DNA from: Balanoglossus misakiensis | Taxonomy: Eukaryota; Hemichordata | NCBI GenBank assembly: GCA_040954595.2 | Contig: JBECUI020000046.1 | Span: 19,389-83,388, forward strand | Length of the DNA: 64,000 nucleotides | Reading direction: 5' to 3' | Part shown: one piece after another, positions 47,271 to 56,401 of the stretch | Layout: each line of letters begins with the position of its first letter | Position numbering within the stretch: the first letter of the stretch is position 1 | Program-made: the position numbers and the translations under genes | Notes under the pieces: model-generated | The model's input: only the letters and a program-made list of their open reading frames with translations | Databases searched by the model: none | What the model was told of the DNA's origin: nothing

Positions 47271-47516
47271 ATGGGACAGAGAGGAGAGTTGTATTCAGAG
47301 CGGACGACGTCGAGCAACGGTAAGCGAACATATTTTTTCAATGTAAAGCAAAACCGTGCAGGCGATCTTTTTCTCCAAATCGTGGAGAGCAAGTATAATG
47401 CGAATGAAACAGGGTTTGAACGGCATCAAATCGTTGTTTTTAAGGAAGACATCGGCAATTTAGCAGATATGTTGCAGCACGTGCGTGAATACGTGCAGAC
47501 CATGCGTGAGTCTTAA
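47271..47516 (+). CDS. PUR-domain nucleic-acid-binding protein (DUF3276/BpuR-like)
   Basis: 81 residues from ATG 47271, with GGAG at 47259-47262. A longer frame starting inside the tRNA was discounted. GELYSERTTSSNGKRTYFF followed by RHQIVVFKEDIGN and MLQHVREYVQ match the small bacterial PUR-alpha-like family (DUF3276), which binds single-stranded DNA or RNA. The Borrelia member BpuR is a regulator that binds nucleic acid. The gene directly follows tRNA-Gly and is convergent with rnhB, whose end overlaps it by four bases. Confidence 0.85.
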   Translation: MGQRGELYSERTTSSNGKRTYFFNVKQNRAGDLFLQIVESKYNANETGFERHQIVVFKEDIGNLADMLQHVREYVQTMRES

Positions 47517-48082
47517 TATCGTTTGCAAAATGATTTTCGATGGATGGGTGATATACCATGATGCTGGATATTTTCAATATGTTTCGCAGTAGGGTATCCT
47601 TTATGTTGTTCAAACCCGTATACTGGAAATTCTTTTGCGTATTGAACCATTAATGAATCGCGTGCGTTTTTTGCAATAATGGATGCTGCTTGAATACATG
47701 CAATGCTTTGATCGCCACGGACTACCGCACGACAGGGTTTGTCTATGCATGGTGTAAATCGTCCATCAACAAGTACCTGGGTAATGTTATATCCTTGTGG
47801 TAAGCTTGCAGCAAGTGCTTCGTATGCCTTTTGCATGGCACGAAGACTGGCATGATGAATATTGATTGCATCAATAATGTCTGGTGTTACCCATCCAAGT
47901 GCAAAGAAGACATGTGGGGTATTACGCAGTTTATGCTCAATTGCATACCTCTTCTTTTCACTCAGTTGTTTTGAATCGGCGAGACCAGTGGGTAATGTAT
48001 CAAGATATGCACATGCTGCTGCAGTTACCGGTCCGGCAAGTGGACCTCTGCCACATTCATCGATTCCGCATATAAGTTCCAT
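47513..48082 (-). CDS. rnhB: ribonuclease HII
   Basis: A 189-residue enzyme that removes RNA from RNA-DNA hybrids and misincorporated ribonucleotides. Conserved features are GIDECGRGPLAGPV at residues ~6-19 (acidic Asp-Glu pair; Cys replaces the usual Ala), LADSKQLSEKKR (~34-45), the DGR segment near residue 105, and IIAKNARD (usually KVxRD). The family usually runs 190-220 residues. It is convergent with the PUR gene and divergent from smc with 55 bases between. Confidence 0.92.
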   Translation of the reverse strand: MELICGIDECGRGPLAGPVTAAACAYLDTLPTGLADSKQLSEKKRYAIEHKLRNTPHVFFALGWVTPDIIDAINIHHASLRAMQKAYEALAASLPQGYNITQVLVDGRFTPCIDKPCRAVVRGDQSIACIQAASIIAKNARDSLMVQYAKEFPVYGFEQHKGYPTAKHIENIQHHGISPIHRKSFCKRY

Positions 48083-48137
48083 ACATACATAATATCATGA
48101 ATCTTATATTTATAAAAATAGAATTGGAATAACCCTT

Positions 48138-50843
48138 ATGTTTCTACGTCGCATTACTCTGTACGGATTTAAGTCCTTTGCGATCCGGAGTGTTATAAAT
48201 CTGTCACCCGGACTGCAAGCTATTGTTGGTCCAAATGGTTGTGGAAAGAGTAACATTATAGATGCAATACAGTGGGTCTGCGGCGAGCAGTCTCTTCGAC
48301 ATCTTCGTGTACGTAAAGGTGAAGATATCATCTTTGGGGGCACGGCTGATCACAAAGCGCTGAACGTAGCCGAGGTTGAACTTGTGTTCAATAACGAAAC
48401 AGGGACATTTCCCATTGATGGGAATGAACTGCGAGTAAAACGTCGCATGTATCGTTCGGGTGAAAACAATTATTTTATCAATGAACAGCAGGTTCGTCTA
48501 AAAGATCTGCGCGACATGCTGGGACATGCCATGTTGGAGAAGTCGCTGTACTTTGTTTTGGAACAAGGCAGGGTGGATTCAGTCCTTTCTGCTAATCCCG
48601 AACAACGAAGAGGTATATTTGAAAGTGCTTCCGGCATTGCACGTTATCGACTGCATAGAAAAGAAATTGATCAGCGACTTCGAGCTGCTGAAGCAAAGAT
48701 ATCTCAGGCAACAGAACGACAGCAGGAATTCCGTAAGCGCATTGCCGAATTAACCTTGCAGGTAAAGAAAACCGAGAAACACCGACGTCTGAAAGAAAAC
48801 CTATTTGAGAAGGAACGTTCGCTTGAAGTTCTTCGCCTGCGTTCCTTAGACGATGTCTCTCGTAGTGCTATTACAACAATTAAAACCATAACAAGTGCCT
48901 GTGGACAGTTAGAAGAAAAGATTAATCATTCGGAGCGATTAAGTAGCAATATTAAGGCTGAAACAAGCGATTTTTATAAGGACTCCGAAGGGTTGCGACA
49001 TCAAATATCCGAAAAGCGGGTAGTGGCCGGAAGACTGGATGAACAACGTACAATGATTCAGAGACAATTAACTGAATTGGAAGTTGCACATGAACAATCT
49101 CAAAAGAGAACGAAAGAGATGCAGCAGCAGGCAGAGTTGGTTCTTTATTCGCTGGAAGAGATACGGCAAACAAGGGAAAAAAGCCTGATACGCGAAAAAG
49201 AAGAGAAAGAAAAACACAATACATATGAAGGCAAATTGAAATCTTTGCGCGAGCAGATTGTGATACGACAAAAAAGGCAGAAAGGCTATAGAGCGGAGAT
49301 CAGTCAATGTGAGCAGAAACGAAGAGCTCTCCAGTTGGAATTGACCGGACTTGCAGAAGAATTAGCAGTGTTTATTGATAGAGGATTACAGGAATACTCT
49401 CATCAGCAGAGGACAAACTTGGAACAGAAGATCGAAGAGCAAGTCATCACCCTACGAAATTTACTAAACAAAGCCCCTACCGAGCAAAAGACAACAATTG
49501 ATGCCCTCGAAAGGCTCTGGGAAACGATTGGAAAGTATCAAGAAAGTATACCGGCATTCCTAGCGGAATTGACTTCGCCAGGGGGTGCTATTACTCGTAA
49601 AAGAGAAATTGACACTCATGTTGAAGAGTTACACGAAAAGGTTGTGCAATTGCAGAGTCAGCTGGAGGCTGCCCGAGAGCAAGAAGAAAATTTAGAGTCG
49701 GAACGGAAAAAGCAGGAACAGGCACTCGTTGAATTACAGAAGGAACAAGTGCGAACTCTTGCTGAAATACGACATCAGAATGCGTCTATACGGCGGCTGG
49801 AACATGAGCATAAGACTGTAATAAAACGTAGTAAGGACTCGGAACATGAGTTAGAGGAAATTATTAAACGTACAGCAAGATACAAGAAACAGGCAATCGA
49901 GATTGAATTGCTACAAAGTAAAGAGGACAAGAATGTTGCCGGTCTTCTGGATAAACAAAAGAAGATTGATAAACAGATTGCAGGGAATAAAAAACGCCTA
50001 GAGTCCGCCCGACAAGAAAGCAATAGATATCGAAATGAACTGGAAAGGAACCGCAAGAAGGGTGAACAAGTTCGGCTAAGCCTTGCAGAGGTACAGAGCA
50101 AGATGAATAGCATCCGTGAATATTTTCGCGAGAAACACGGGCAGGAATTAGATAATTATAAGAATAAACCAATTCGTTTGAATAAGGAGGGATTACAGAA
50201 AGAAATAACAGAGATAAAGAATGGCATAACAGCTCTGGGAGCAGTTAACTTTATGGCGCAGGATGATCATGATGCAGTAGCTGAACAAGTAAATTTTCTT
50301 GATGTTCAACTAGAGGATTTATATAAGGCAAAAGAAAATTTTCTAGAAATAGGAAAAGATGTGTACGAAAAATCTGTTCAGCAATTTACCGATGGTTTTC
50401 AAAAGATTCACAAAAATTTTCAAGATGTTTTTCAGAGATTGTTTGCTGGTGGGCGTGCCACTCTTTTGCTCAAAGATCCGCAACATGTTCTGGAATCTGA
50501 TATAGAAATTACAGTGCAACCGCCGGGCAAGAAAGTAAAGAGTATGGAACAATTATCAGGAGGGGAACGGAGCATGACCGCATTGGCATTAATCTTTGCG
50601 ATATACCTTTTACGTCCTGCTCCGTTTACTTGTTTCGACGAAGTTGATGCCATGCTCGACAGCAACAATACCATATTATTTAGTGCCATGCTGAAGGACT
50701 TCGCACATTCATCACAGTTCATACTCATTACCCATAACGAACGAACATGCTCGTATGCTGATTCTATGATTGGAATTACAATGCAGACTCCTGGCATTAG
50801 CTCGGTACTATCTGCGCAATTGAATGTCGAAAAAAGCATTTAG
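48138..50843 (+). CDS. smc: SMC chromosome-segregation ATPase, short form
   Basis: 901 residues. Head N-terminal half: Walker A GPNGCGKS at 31-38 and FGGTADHK. Two long coiled-coil stretches (~160-400 and ~490-700) surround a centre with only a short non-coil segment (ELTSPGGAITRKREID, ~476-491). Head C-terminal half: NFMAQDDH, signature LSGGERSMTALALIFAIYLL (~803) and Walker B FTCFDEVDAML. Typical bacterial SMCs are ~1,150-1,200 residues with a ~150-residue globular hinge, which I cannot find here. Its role is chromosome compaction with ScpAB. No strong ribosome site lies before ATG 48138. Confidence 0.88.
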   Translation: MFLRRITLYGFKSFAIRSVINLSPGLQAIVGPNGCGKSNIIDAIQWVCGEQSLRHLRVRKGEDIIFGGTADHKALNVAEVELVFNNETGTFPIDGNELRVKRRMYRSGENNYFINEQQVRLKDLRDMLGHAMLEKSLYFVLEQGRVDSVLSANPEQRRGIFESASGIARYRLHRKEIDQRLRAAEAKISQATERQQEFRKRIAELTLQVKKTEKHRRLKENLFEKERSLEVLRLRSLDDVSRSAITTIKTITSACGQLEEKINHSERLSSNIKAETSDFYKDSEGLRHQISEKRVVAGRLDEQRTMIQRQLTELEVAHEQSQKRTKEMQQQAELVLYSLEEIRQTREKSLIREKEEKEKHNTYEGKLKSLREQIVIRQKRQKGYRAEISQCEQKRRALQLELTGLAEELAVFIDRGLQEYSHQQRTNLEQKIEEQVITLRNLLNKAPTEQKTTIDALERLWETIGKYQESIPAFLAELTSPGGAITRKREIDTHVEELHEKVVQLQSQLEAAREQEENLESERKKQEQALVELQKEQVRTLAEIRHQNASIRRLEHEHKTVIKRSKDSEHELEEIIKRTARYKKQAIEIELLQSKEDKNVAGLLDKQKKIDKQIAGNKKRLESARQESNRYRNELERNRKKGEQVRLSLAEVQSKMNSIREYFREKHGQELDNYKNKPIRLNKEGLQKEITEIKNGITALGAVNFMAQDDHDAVAEQVNFLDVQLEDLYKAKENFLEIGKDVYEKSVQQFTDGFQKIHKNFQDVFQRLFAGGRATLLLKDPQHVLESDIEITVQPPGKKVKSMEQLSGGERSMTALALIFAIYLLRPAPFTCFDEVDAMLDSNNTILFSAMLKDFAHSSQFILITHNERTCSYADSMIGITMQTPGISSVLSAQLNVEKSI

Positions 50844-50992
50844 ATAGCAATGTTTACTACTTTGTTTACTACTTTGTATAGTATATTTGCTATTAATTAT
50901 TAGCATAATAAGCAGTTTTCTTATGCATTATTCAGGGGAAAGATGTTATAATAATGCTACCAGGATAAAGTTTTTTGTCTCTGTGTAGTAAA

Positions 50993-52222
50993 ATGGTCAA
51001 TATTAATTTTTTTATTGTTATTATTATAAGCGCTTTCTCATTGCTTTCCTGTGCTACTTCATTGAGTCAACCGGATGTTGCCGTAGTAGGAGTTCATAGG
51101 GATGGCAGGCAGACATTTCTCTTGTCGCCTCCCGAAGTTGAGACAGCAGAAGTAACGATTATTATGAAAGAGGGTGTAGACAGGGATGATGGGGCAGTGC
51201 TCCATCTAGTTGAGGAAACAGTAGAATCTGAAACATTTATGCATAGTAATATTTCCCGGCAGACGGAAGATATTGTATCTGTTTCTCCCGCTCTTTTTCA
51301 GCCGGAGGTTCTTGCTATTGCACTGTCTCCAAAAACAATGTCGGCTCCTGTTGTTTTGGAGTATCCACCGCTATCTAGCAAGGTCATTGCCTTAGTCCCT
51401 GTTCGGAGTAGGGACCCTGTGCAGGCAGCTCGGACAATCGAAAGCACTCAGTCAATAGAGATGCGAACTGAGAAAACAGTGGATGAGAAAACAGATAAGA
51501 AAACAATAGAGAATATTCAGCCGGCTACAGGATCAGCACTTTCAGGTGCAGATGACCTTATTGCCTATGTTGATGAACAGATACGAGTACAGCTTCCGGA
51601 TATTGGTTGGGTATATTATTCATCAGGTGCTGATAATCGTTATATTGAATTAGTTGATGTAAATTTTGCAGCCGAGGGAACAGTTTTTACGTTTCAATTT
51701 GCGGCAGTCGGAGATTATACCCTTCGATTTGAACGACAGGATCTTCTATCAGCCAATAAGGATTATCAGATACAGGTACAGGTTGCGCCCTTGTCCGAGC
51801 TGTCCGAACATACTGCAAGCGAAACTGAAGTAGTAACTGAACTAGGGGCTGTTCTTCCCGATTTAGTGGGAAGTAATACATCGAGTTCGGATACTACCAT
51901 CATTAGCAGTGCTTCTTCTAATGATGCCACCTTGCTCCGACAAATGGTATCGCGAGAATTTCTTCCGAGCATAGATGCCATTTTGGAGTCGGAAAACGCA
52001 GAGCTTAGTACTGTGCTTGAAAAAATAGATGAGAACAGTCGTATTGATGAAATTTTATTTCGCTTGGCTCGAATAAACGAAGAGGACGTTGAACAGAGAA
52101 ACATTGACATATCGTATAATATCTATGAGCAGTTGGTCAGAGATTATCCATTAAGCCCATATTATATACCTGCCCGTCAACGAATGGAGTACATTGCACG
52201 GCATTTTTTCTTTATACGGTAA
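50993..52222 (+). CDS. uncharacterised lipoprotein
   Basis: 409 residues from ATG 50993; a TTG six codons earlier is less likely. The signal peptide ends in lipobox LLSC (Cys ~20), so the mature protein is lipid-anchored. It is otherwise acidic and low in recognisable domains. A beta-rich stretch around residues 215-260 (VTFAAEG...FTFQFAAVGDYTLRFERQD-like pattern) could be a small Ig-like fold. The last ~60 residues are helical, with DISYNIYEQLVRDYPLSPYY typical of a TPR-like or outer-membrane assembly-lipoprotein helix pair. Function unknown. It sits between smc and ffh with its own weak upstream TATAAT (50947-50952). Confidence 0.7.
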   Translation: MVNINFFIVIIISAFSLLSCATSLSQPDVAVVGVHRDGRQTFLLSPPEVETAEVTIIMKEGVDRDDGAVLHLVEETVESETFMHSNISRQTEDIVSVSPALFQPEVLAIALSPKTMSAPVVLEYPPLSSKVIALVPVRSRDPVQAARTIESTQSIEMRTEKTVDEKTDKKTIENIQPATGSALSGADDLIAYVDEQIRVQLPDIGWVYYSSGADNRYIELVDVNFAAEGTVFTFQFAAVGDYTLRFERQDLLSANKDYQIQVQVAPLSELSEHTASETEVVTELGAVLPDLVGSNTSSSDTTIISSASSNDATLLRQMVSREFLPSIDAILESENAELSTVLEKIDENSRIDEILFRLARINEEDVEQRNIDISYNIYEQLVRDYPLSPYYIPARQRMEYIARHFFFIR

Positions 52223-52249
52223 TTGCATGGGAGAACGATGCATAAAGGT

Positions 52250-52278
52250 TTGATAAATGTTTTAATTAATACTACTAT
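52250..52278 (+). promoter_or_regulatory. possible promoter of the ffh-rplS operon
   Basis: TTGATA (52250-52255), 17 bases, TACTAT (52273-52278). It lies about 30 bases before ATG 52309; there is no clear ribosome site. Confidence 0.4.
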
Positions 52279-52308
52279 ATAAAGTGTAGTAATAAGAATA
52301 TTGAAATT

Positions 52309-53613
52309 ATGTTAGATAAAATAAGAGAGCGGTTAAGTTCCGCAATACAAGCCATTAGTCTTAAGCAGCATATTAGCGAGAAGAACATACGCGATGCTGT
52401 AGAACAAATTAAAACAGCTCTTCTTGATGCAGATGTAAATCTTCGTGTTGTTCGTCGCTTTGTAAATCATACTATTGAATTAGCGACAGGCGAACGTGTT
52501 CTAAAATCGGTTAAACCGGGGGAACAGTTTACTAAGATTGTCTATGATAAAATGGTAGAAATCTTAGGGAGCACTCATGCTGAATTGCATATTCATAGTG
52601 GCAATCAGCTGTCAGGCATTTTACTTGTTGGGCTACAGGGGTCAGGAAAGACCACAACTGCTGCTAAACTTGCTAAGCGCTTACAGGAGAACGGGCATAA
52701 GGTTTTGCTGACTACCTTAGATTATTCTCGTCCCGCTGCTGTGGAACAGTTACAACAACTTGCAGCGCGTGTGAAAATAGATTTTTATGAAGCACAGGAG
52801 CCCAATCGTATTAAAGACGTAGTGAGCTATGCAAAGAAGAATCAGTATTCCATTTTGTTAACTGATAGTGCCGGGCGTATGCAAGAAGAAGATATGCAGG
52901 AAATTGTACTGATATCTAAGGTTCTGCAGCCTGTAGAAACACTGCTTGTAGCCGATGCCATGACCGGACAATCTGCAGCGGAAACTGCAAAGGTATTTAG
53001 CAAGTACATAGAGCTCAGTGGTGTTATTCTCAGCAAATTTGACTCGGATACGCGAGGTGGTGCTGCTATGAGTATTAGTAGCGTTACTGGCTGTCCTATT
53101 AAATTTATCGGTACCGGTGAAAGACCGGTAGATATTGAGATTTTTTATCCCGACCGGATTGCTTCGCGCATTCTTGGTATGGGAGATATTGTTAGCTTGG
53201 TTGAACGTGCCGAGAGTGTAGTAGATAAGAAAGAAGCCGAAGAATTACAGAAAAAGTTTGTTAAGGCGCAATTTACTCTTGAAGATTATTACAAGCAGTT
53301 TCAGCTATTGGGAAGTATAGGCTCGGTTCAACAACTCACAGAGATGTTTCCGGGTATGAGCAATAACGATATGGACATTGATCAGATGAATGAAAAGATC
53401 AAAAAGGAGAAAGCGTTGATTGAGTCTATGACAAAAACAGAGAGACAAAATCACCGGCTTATCGGACTATCAAGACGACGTCGAATTGCTCGAGGATCTG
53501 GTCGAACTATGTTTGATGTTAACAATTTTTTGAAGCGTTTTGATAAGATAAAGATAATGATAAAGCGTATGAGCAAAAATAAAGCCATGGAAAGTATGAA
53601 GGGGTTATCATGA
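52309..53613 (+). CDS. ffh: signal recognition particle protein Ffh (SRP54)
   Basis: A 434-residue GTPase that binds 4.5S RNA and signal sequences. NG domain: P-loop GLQGSGKTTTAAKLAKRL (~103-120), TLDYSRPAAVEQLQ, the G3 motif reads DSAGR (usually DTAGR) and the G4 region LSKFDSDTRGG (usually LTKxD). The M domain is methionine-rich, with RRRRIARGSG and NNFLKRFDKIKIMIKRM for RNA and signal-peptide binding. The two G-motif changes are conservative. It overlaps rpsP by four bases (ATGA) and starts the translation-related operon. Confidence 0.93.
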   Translation: MLDKIRERLSSAIQAISLKQHISEKNIRDAVEQIKTALLDADVNLRVVRRFVNHTIELATGERVLKSVKPGEQFTKIVYDKMVEILGSTHAELHIHSGNQLSGILLVGLQGSGKTTTAAKLAKRLQENGHKVLLTTLDYSRPAAVEQLQQLAARVKIDFYEAQEPNRIKDVVSYAKKNQYSILLTDSAGRMQEEDMQEIVLISKVLQPVETLLVADAMTGQSAAETAKVFSKYIELSGVILSKFDSDTRGGAAMSISSVTGCPIKFIGTGERPVDIEIFYPDRIASRILGMGDIVSLVERAESVVDKKEAEELQKKFVKAQFTLEDYYKQFQLLGSIGSVQQLTEMFPGMSNNDMDIDQMNEKIKKEKALIESMTKTERQNHRLIGLSRRRRIARGSGRTMFDVNNFLKRFDKIKIMIKRMSKNKAMESMKGLS

Positions 53614-53867
53614 TAAAGATACGATTAAAGCGATTTGGTACTAAAATGAGACCGTACTACAGAATTGTAGTAATGGATTCAAAGAGTCCACGAAATGGGA
53701 AGACTATCGATGAACTTGGTTTATATCATCCAATAGAGAAGAAGGATCAGGTTCGTATAAATAAAGATAAGGTTGCTCATTGGTTGGAACAAGGAGCGCA
53801 AGTTACGGACACCGTCAAGCGCTTGTTGAATAAACATAATATTTATCTTATGAAAATAAAACAATAG
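53610..53867 (+). CDS. rpsP: 30S ribosomal protein S16
   Basis: 85 residues, the usual length. [20 protein letters not shown] then [16 protein letters not shown] are the family core. Translationally coupled to ffh by the ATGA overlap and followed by the KH gene, the common bacterial order. Confidence 0.95.
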   Translation: MIKIRLKRFGTKMRPYYRIVVMDSKSPRNGKTIDELGLYHPIEKKDQVRINKDKVAHWLEQGAQVTDTVKRLLNKHNIYLMKIKQ

Positions 53868-53889
53868 ATTTTACTGCGGAGGTATTGTG

Positions 53890-54123
53890 GTGGAAAAGGA
53901 ACTTGTCGAGTATATAGCTCGTGCAATTGTTACAAAACCGGATGAGGTAAACGTTACTATGCTAGAAGGTGAGCAATCAACCATTATTGAGCTTCGTGTA
54001 GCTGCAGAAGATATGGGGAAAATCATTGGACAGCATGGACGTACGGCAAAGGCAATTCGTAGCCTTTTGTCTGTTGCCGCATTTCGGACTGGTAAAAGGA
54101 CAGTACTTGAAATACTTGACTGA
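53890..54123 (+). CDS. khpA: KH-domain RNA-binding protein (KhpA/YlqC)
   Basis: 77 residues, a single KH domain with [19 protein letters not shown] containing the GxxG loop (GQHG). KhpA proteins bind RNA, often with KhpB, and sit between rpsP and rimM in many bacteria. Of two consecutive GTG codons (53887, 53890) the second is preferred: GGAGG (53878-53882) is then seven bases away, and the product starts MEKELVEYI, as in relatives. Confidence 0.9.
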   Translation: MEKELVEYIARAIVTKPDEVNVTMLEGEQSTIIELRVAAEDMGKIIGQHGRTAKAIRSLLSVAAFRTGKRTVLEILD

Positions 54124-54127
54124 TCAC

Positions 54128-54649
54128 ATGAAAAAGTTGAAAACCGATAATCTCATAGCCATAGGAAGTATAAAAAAAACCCATGGTTTATATGGAGCAG
54201 TATCGGTTACGAGCTTTTCTGGTGATTGGGAACATTTTTTAGTTTTAAAGAACTGTGTCTTGCTAAGAGATAGACAACGCTACCAGTTTCACGTTTCGTG
54301 CTTACATTCAAATAGCACATCTATCGTACTCAAACTACAAGACATTAATACAATCGAATCCGCTACTCCATGGTTAAACTCTTATATATTGGTTTCAAGA
54401 GAATTTGCCATCCCACTTCAAAAAAACGAATACTATGCTGCTGATCTCGTGAATGCTGATGTTATACATAATCAAACAAGTATAGGAACTATTTGTGCTG
54501 TTATTGAAAGCAGTAATTGTACATTGCTTGAAATACAATGTTCACATGCTACTAACAGTAAATTTGTTCCATTTATTGAGCATTTTATTGGAGATGTTGA
54601 TCTCATGCACAATCAAGTTGAATTAAAACAAACGTGGATACTTGAATAG
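54128..54649 (+). CDS. rimM: 16S rRNA processing protein RimM
   Basis: 173 residues from ATG 54128, four bases after the KH stop; a longer frame overlapping the KH gene was discounted. The N-terminal RimM barrel is recognisable: AIGSIKKTHGLYGAVSVTSF, with a C-terminal PRC-like part (EYYAADLVNADV; FVPFIEHFIGDVDL). RimM assists 30S head maturation through S19. Its position before trmD is classical. Confidence 0.88.
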   Translation: MKKLKTDNLIAIGSIKKTHGLYGAVSVTSFSGDWEHFLVLKNCVLLRDRQRYQFHVSCLHSNSTSIVLKLQDINTIESATPWLNSYILVSREFAIPLQKNEYYAADLVNADVIHNQTSIGTICAVIESSNCTLLEIQCSHATNSKFVPFIEHFIGDVDLMHNQVELKQTWILE

Positions 54650-54652
54650 AAA

Positions 54653-55339
54653 ATGAATATAGTTGTTCTTTCTCTTTTTCCTGATTTTTTAACGGAGTAT
54701 TTTAGCACTTCTATAGTTGCCAAGGCAGGCGTCAGAGCGTATATTAACTTTTTTGTTATAAATATACGTGATTATGCTTCGGGTGCGTACAATAGTTGTG
54801 ATGATGCTCCGTATGGTGGAGGGGCGGGGATGCTCTTGATGGTGGAGCCCATTGCTTTGGCAATGGACACAATTAAATTTAACCCCAAGAGAGTAATCCT
54901 GCCAACACCTGCTGGGAAACCTTTAAGTCAAAAACTTGCTCACGAACTTGCTCAAGAAGAAACCCTTGTATTTATTTGTGGGCATTACGAAGGTGTAGAC
55001 GAACGTATTACGGAATTATACGTTCATGATGAAATATCTGTCGGTGACTATGTGCTTTCTTCAGGAGCACTAGGAGCTCTCGTTATTATCGATTCAGTCA
55101 TCAGACTGGTAAAGGGCGTTATTAACCAAGACTCATTATCGGAAGAAAGTTTCGTAGAGTCACTGTTGGAATATCCGCAGTATACACGTCCTGCGTCATT
55201 TCGGAATATGAATGTCCCGGAGGTACTTCTTTCGGGAAATCATGAGAACATTCGTCTATGGCGTCGCCAGCAGCGGCTCGATCGTACGCGGAGCAGACGC
55301 CCCGATTTATTTGAACGCTATCAACAAGGGTTGACATAA
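54653..55339 (+). CDS. trmD: tRNA (guanine-37-N1)-methyltransferase TrmD
   Basis: 228 residues, a SPOUT methyltransferase with a trefoil knot. Key segments are YNSCDDAPYGGGAGMLLMVEP (~37-57), ILPTPAGKPLSQ (~83-94), FICGHYEGVDERI (~107-119) and SVGDYVLSSGALGALVIIDS (~129-148). It protects reading frame by methylating G37 of tRNAs. It begins three bases after the rimM stop. Slightly short at the C-terminus relative to ~240-250 residues. Confidence 0.93.
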   Translation: MNIVVLSLFPDFLTEYFSTSIVAKAGVRAYINFFVINIRDYASGAYNSCDDAPYGGGAGMLLMVEPIALAMDTIKFNPKRVILPTPAGKPLSQKLAHELAQEETLVFICGHYEGVDERITELYVHDEISVGDYVLSSGALGALVIIDSVIRLVKGVINQDSLSEESFVESLLEYPQYTRPASFRNMNVPEVLLSGNHENIRLWRRQQRLDRTRSRRPDLFERYQQGLT

Positions 55340-55379
55340 GAAATAAAAAAGTGTAGACTACGATAGTTGGAGAAATATT

Positions 55380-55733
55380 GTGAACCTTATTACTGCTATA
55401 GAAAATCAGCAAGCAAAAGAAAACATTGGGGCGATACACATTGGTGATACAGTATGCGTTCATTTTCGCATAGTCGAAGGGAAAAGTGCACGAATTCAGC
55501 TCTTTGAAGGGCTGGTTATTGCAATGAAAAACAGTGGAATCAAAAAGACCTGTACCATACGAAAAATGTCTTATGGTGTCGGTGTTGAGCGGATATTTCC
55601 GCTTCATTCTCCTCGTGTTGAAAAAATTGAAATTACCCGGCATGGAAAGGTACGGCGTGCTAAGCTATACTATATTCGCGATAAAGTCGGCAAAAAAGCT
55701 ACAGTTAAAGAATTAATAAAAAAGAAGAGATAA
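55380..55733 (+). CDS. rplS: 50S ribosomal protein L19
   Basis: 117 residues from GTG 55380, supported by GGAGA (55369-55373). VHFRIVEGKSARIQLFEGLVIA and VGVERIFPLHSPRVEKIEI are the family core. Last gene of the ffh-rplS run; a T-rich stretch follows. Confidence 0.95.
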   Translation: MNLITAIENQQAKENIGAIHIGDTVCVHFRIVEGKSARIQLFEGLVIAMKNSGIKKTCTIRKMSYGVGVERIFPLHSPRVEKIEITRHGKVRRAKLYYIRDKVGKKATVKELIKKKR

Positions 55734-55815
55734 TTCTTTCTTTTTTTGAATCTTTTCTCTCTCTTTTCTTGTAATCTAAGTACATTGTGTACCAATGTGC
55801 TATAGATTATGTCCT

Positions 55816-56160
55816 ATGAATGAGTTGGGAATGTGGGGTGAAGAACTCGCCCGGCAATATTTACACAAAATATCATGCAAACTAGTTAAAAATAACTTCA
55901 GGTCTTATGCCGGAGAAGTCGATATTATATATATTGAAGATGCTGTACTTGTTTTTGCAGAGGTAAAAACATGGCAGTATTATCGGTGCTTAGATTTGCA
56001 ATACGTTATGTCAAATAAGAAGCGGGAACGCATGAAAAAAACAGCGCAAGCCTTTCTCATTACTCATCATCAGTATAATCACCTGCCCTTGCGCTTTGAT
56101 GTCATTCTTATTCTTGCACCGACTATGAATGTACAACATTTTAGAAACGTATTTGAGTAG
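55816..56160 (+). CDS. yraN: YraN/UPF0102 nuclease-like protein
   Basis: About 114 residues from ATG 55816 (an ATG at 55795 adds seven). LGMWGEELARQYLH, then YAGEVDIIYIEDAVLVFAEVKTW is the UPF0102 core, with the Asp-Glu-x-Lys set of a PD-(D/E)xK nuclease fold. The biochemical role in bacteria is unsettled. It follows rplS, as in several phyla, and its end is followed five bases later by a small gene. Confidence 0.88.
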   Translation: MNELGMWGEELARQYLHKISCKLVKNNFRSYAGEVDIIYIEDAVLVFAEVKTWQYYRCLDLQYVMSNKKRERMKKTAQAFLITHHQYNHLPLRFDVILILAPTMNVQHFRNVFE

Positions 56161-56164
56161 CTGT

Positions 56165-56359
56165 ATGGGACGAAATTCACATCACATTAGTGATGATCGC
56201 ATCAAAGAATTACGCATTAACTTGCGAGATAGTAACTATATCGATACGGCGGTTAATAACTTGGCGTCCATCCTTACCCGAGAAATGTGCGATAAAACTG
56301 ATGCAACCGTAAGAAAGGTTACAAAACATCTCAAAAAGAAAACAAAAAAGAAAAGCTAA
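56165..56359 (+). CDS. small basic hypothetical protein
   Basis: 64 residues from ATG 56165, five bases after the yraN stop; the longer frame overlapping yraN was discounted. It is helical (SDDRIKELRINLRD, DTAVNNLASILTREM) and ends in a lysine-rich tail (KKKTKKKS). No family is recognised. The tight spacing to yraN argues for a real gene. A nucleic-acid or ribosome contact is possible from the basic tail, as an inference only. Confidence 0.6.
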   Translation: MGRNSHHISDDRIKELRINLRDSNYIDTAVNNLASILTREMCDKTDATVRKVTKHLKKKTKKKS

Positions 56360-56401
56360 TCGCTATCTTGTAATTGATTCTATATCGGTATACACTATGG
56401 C

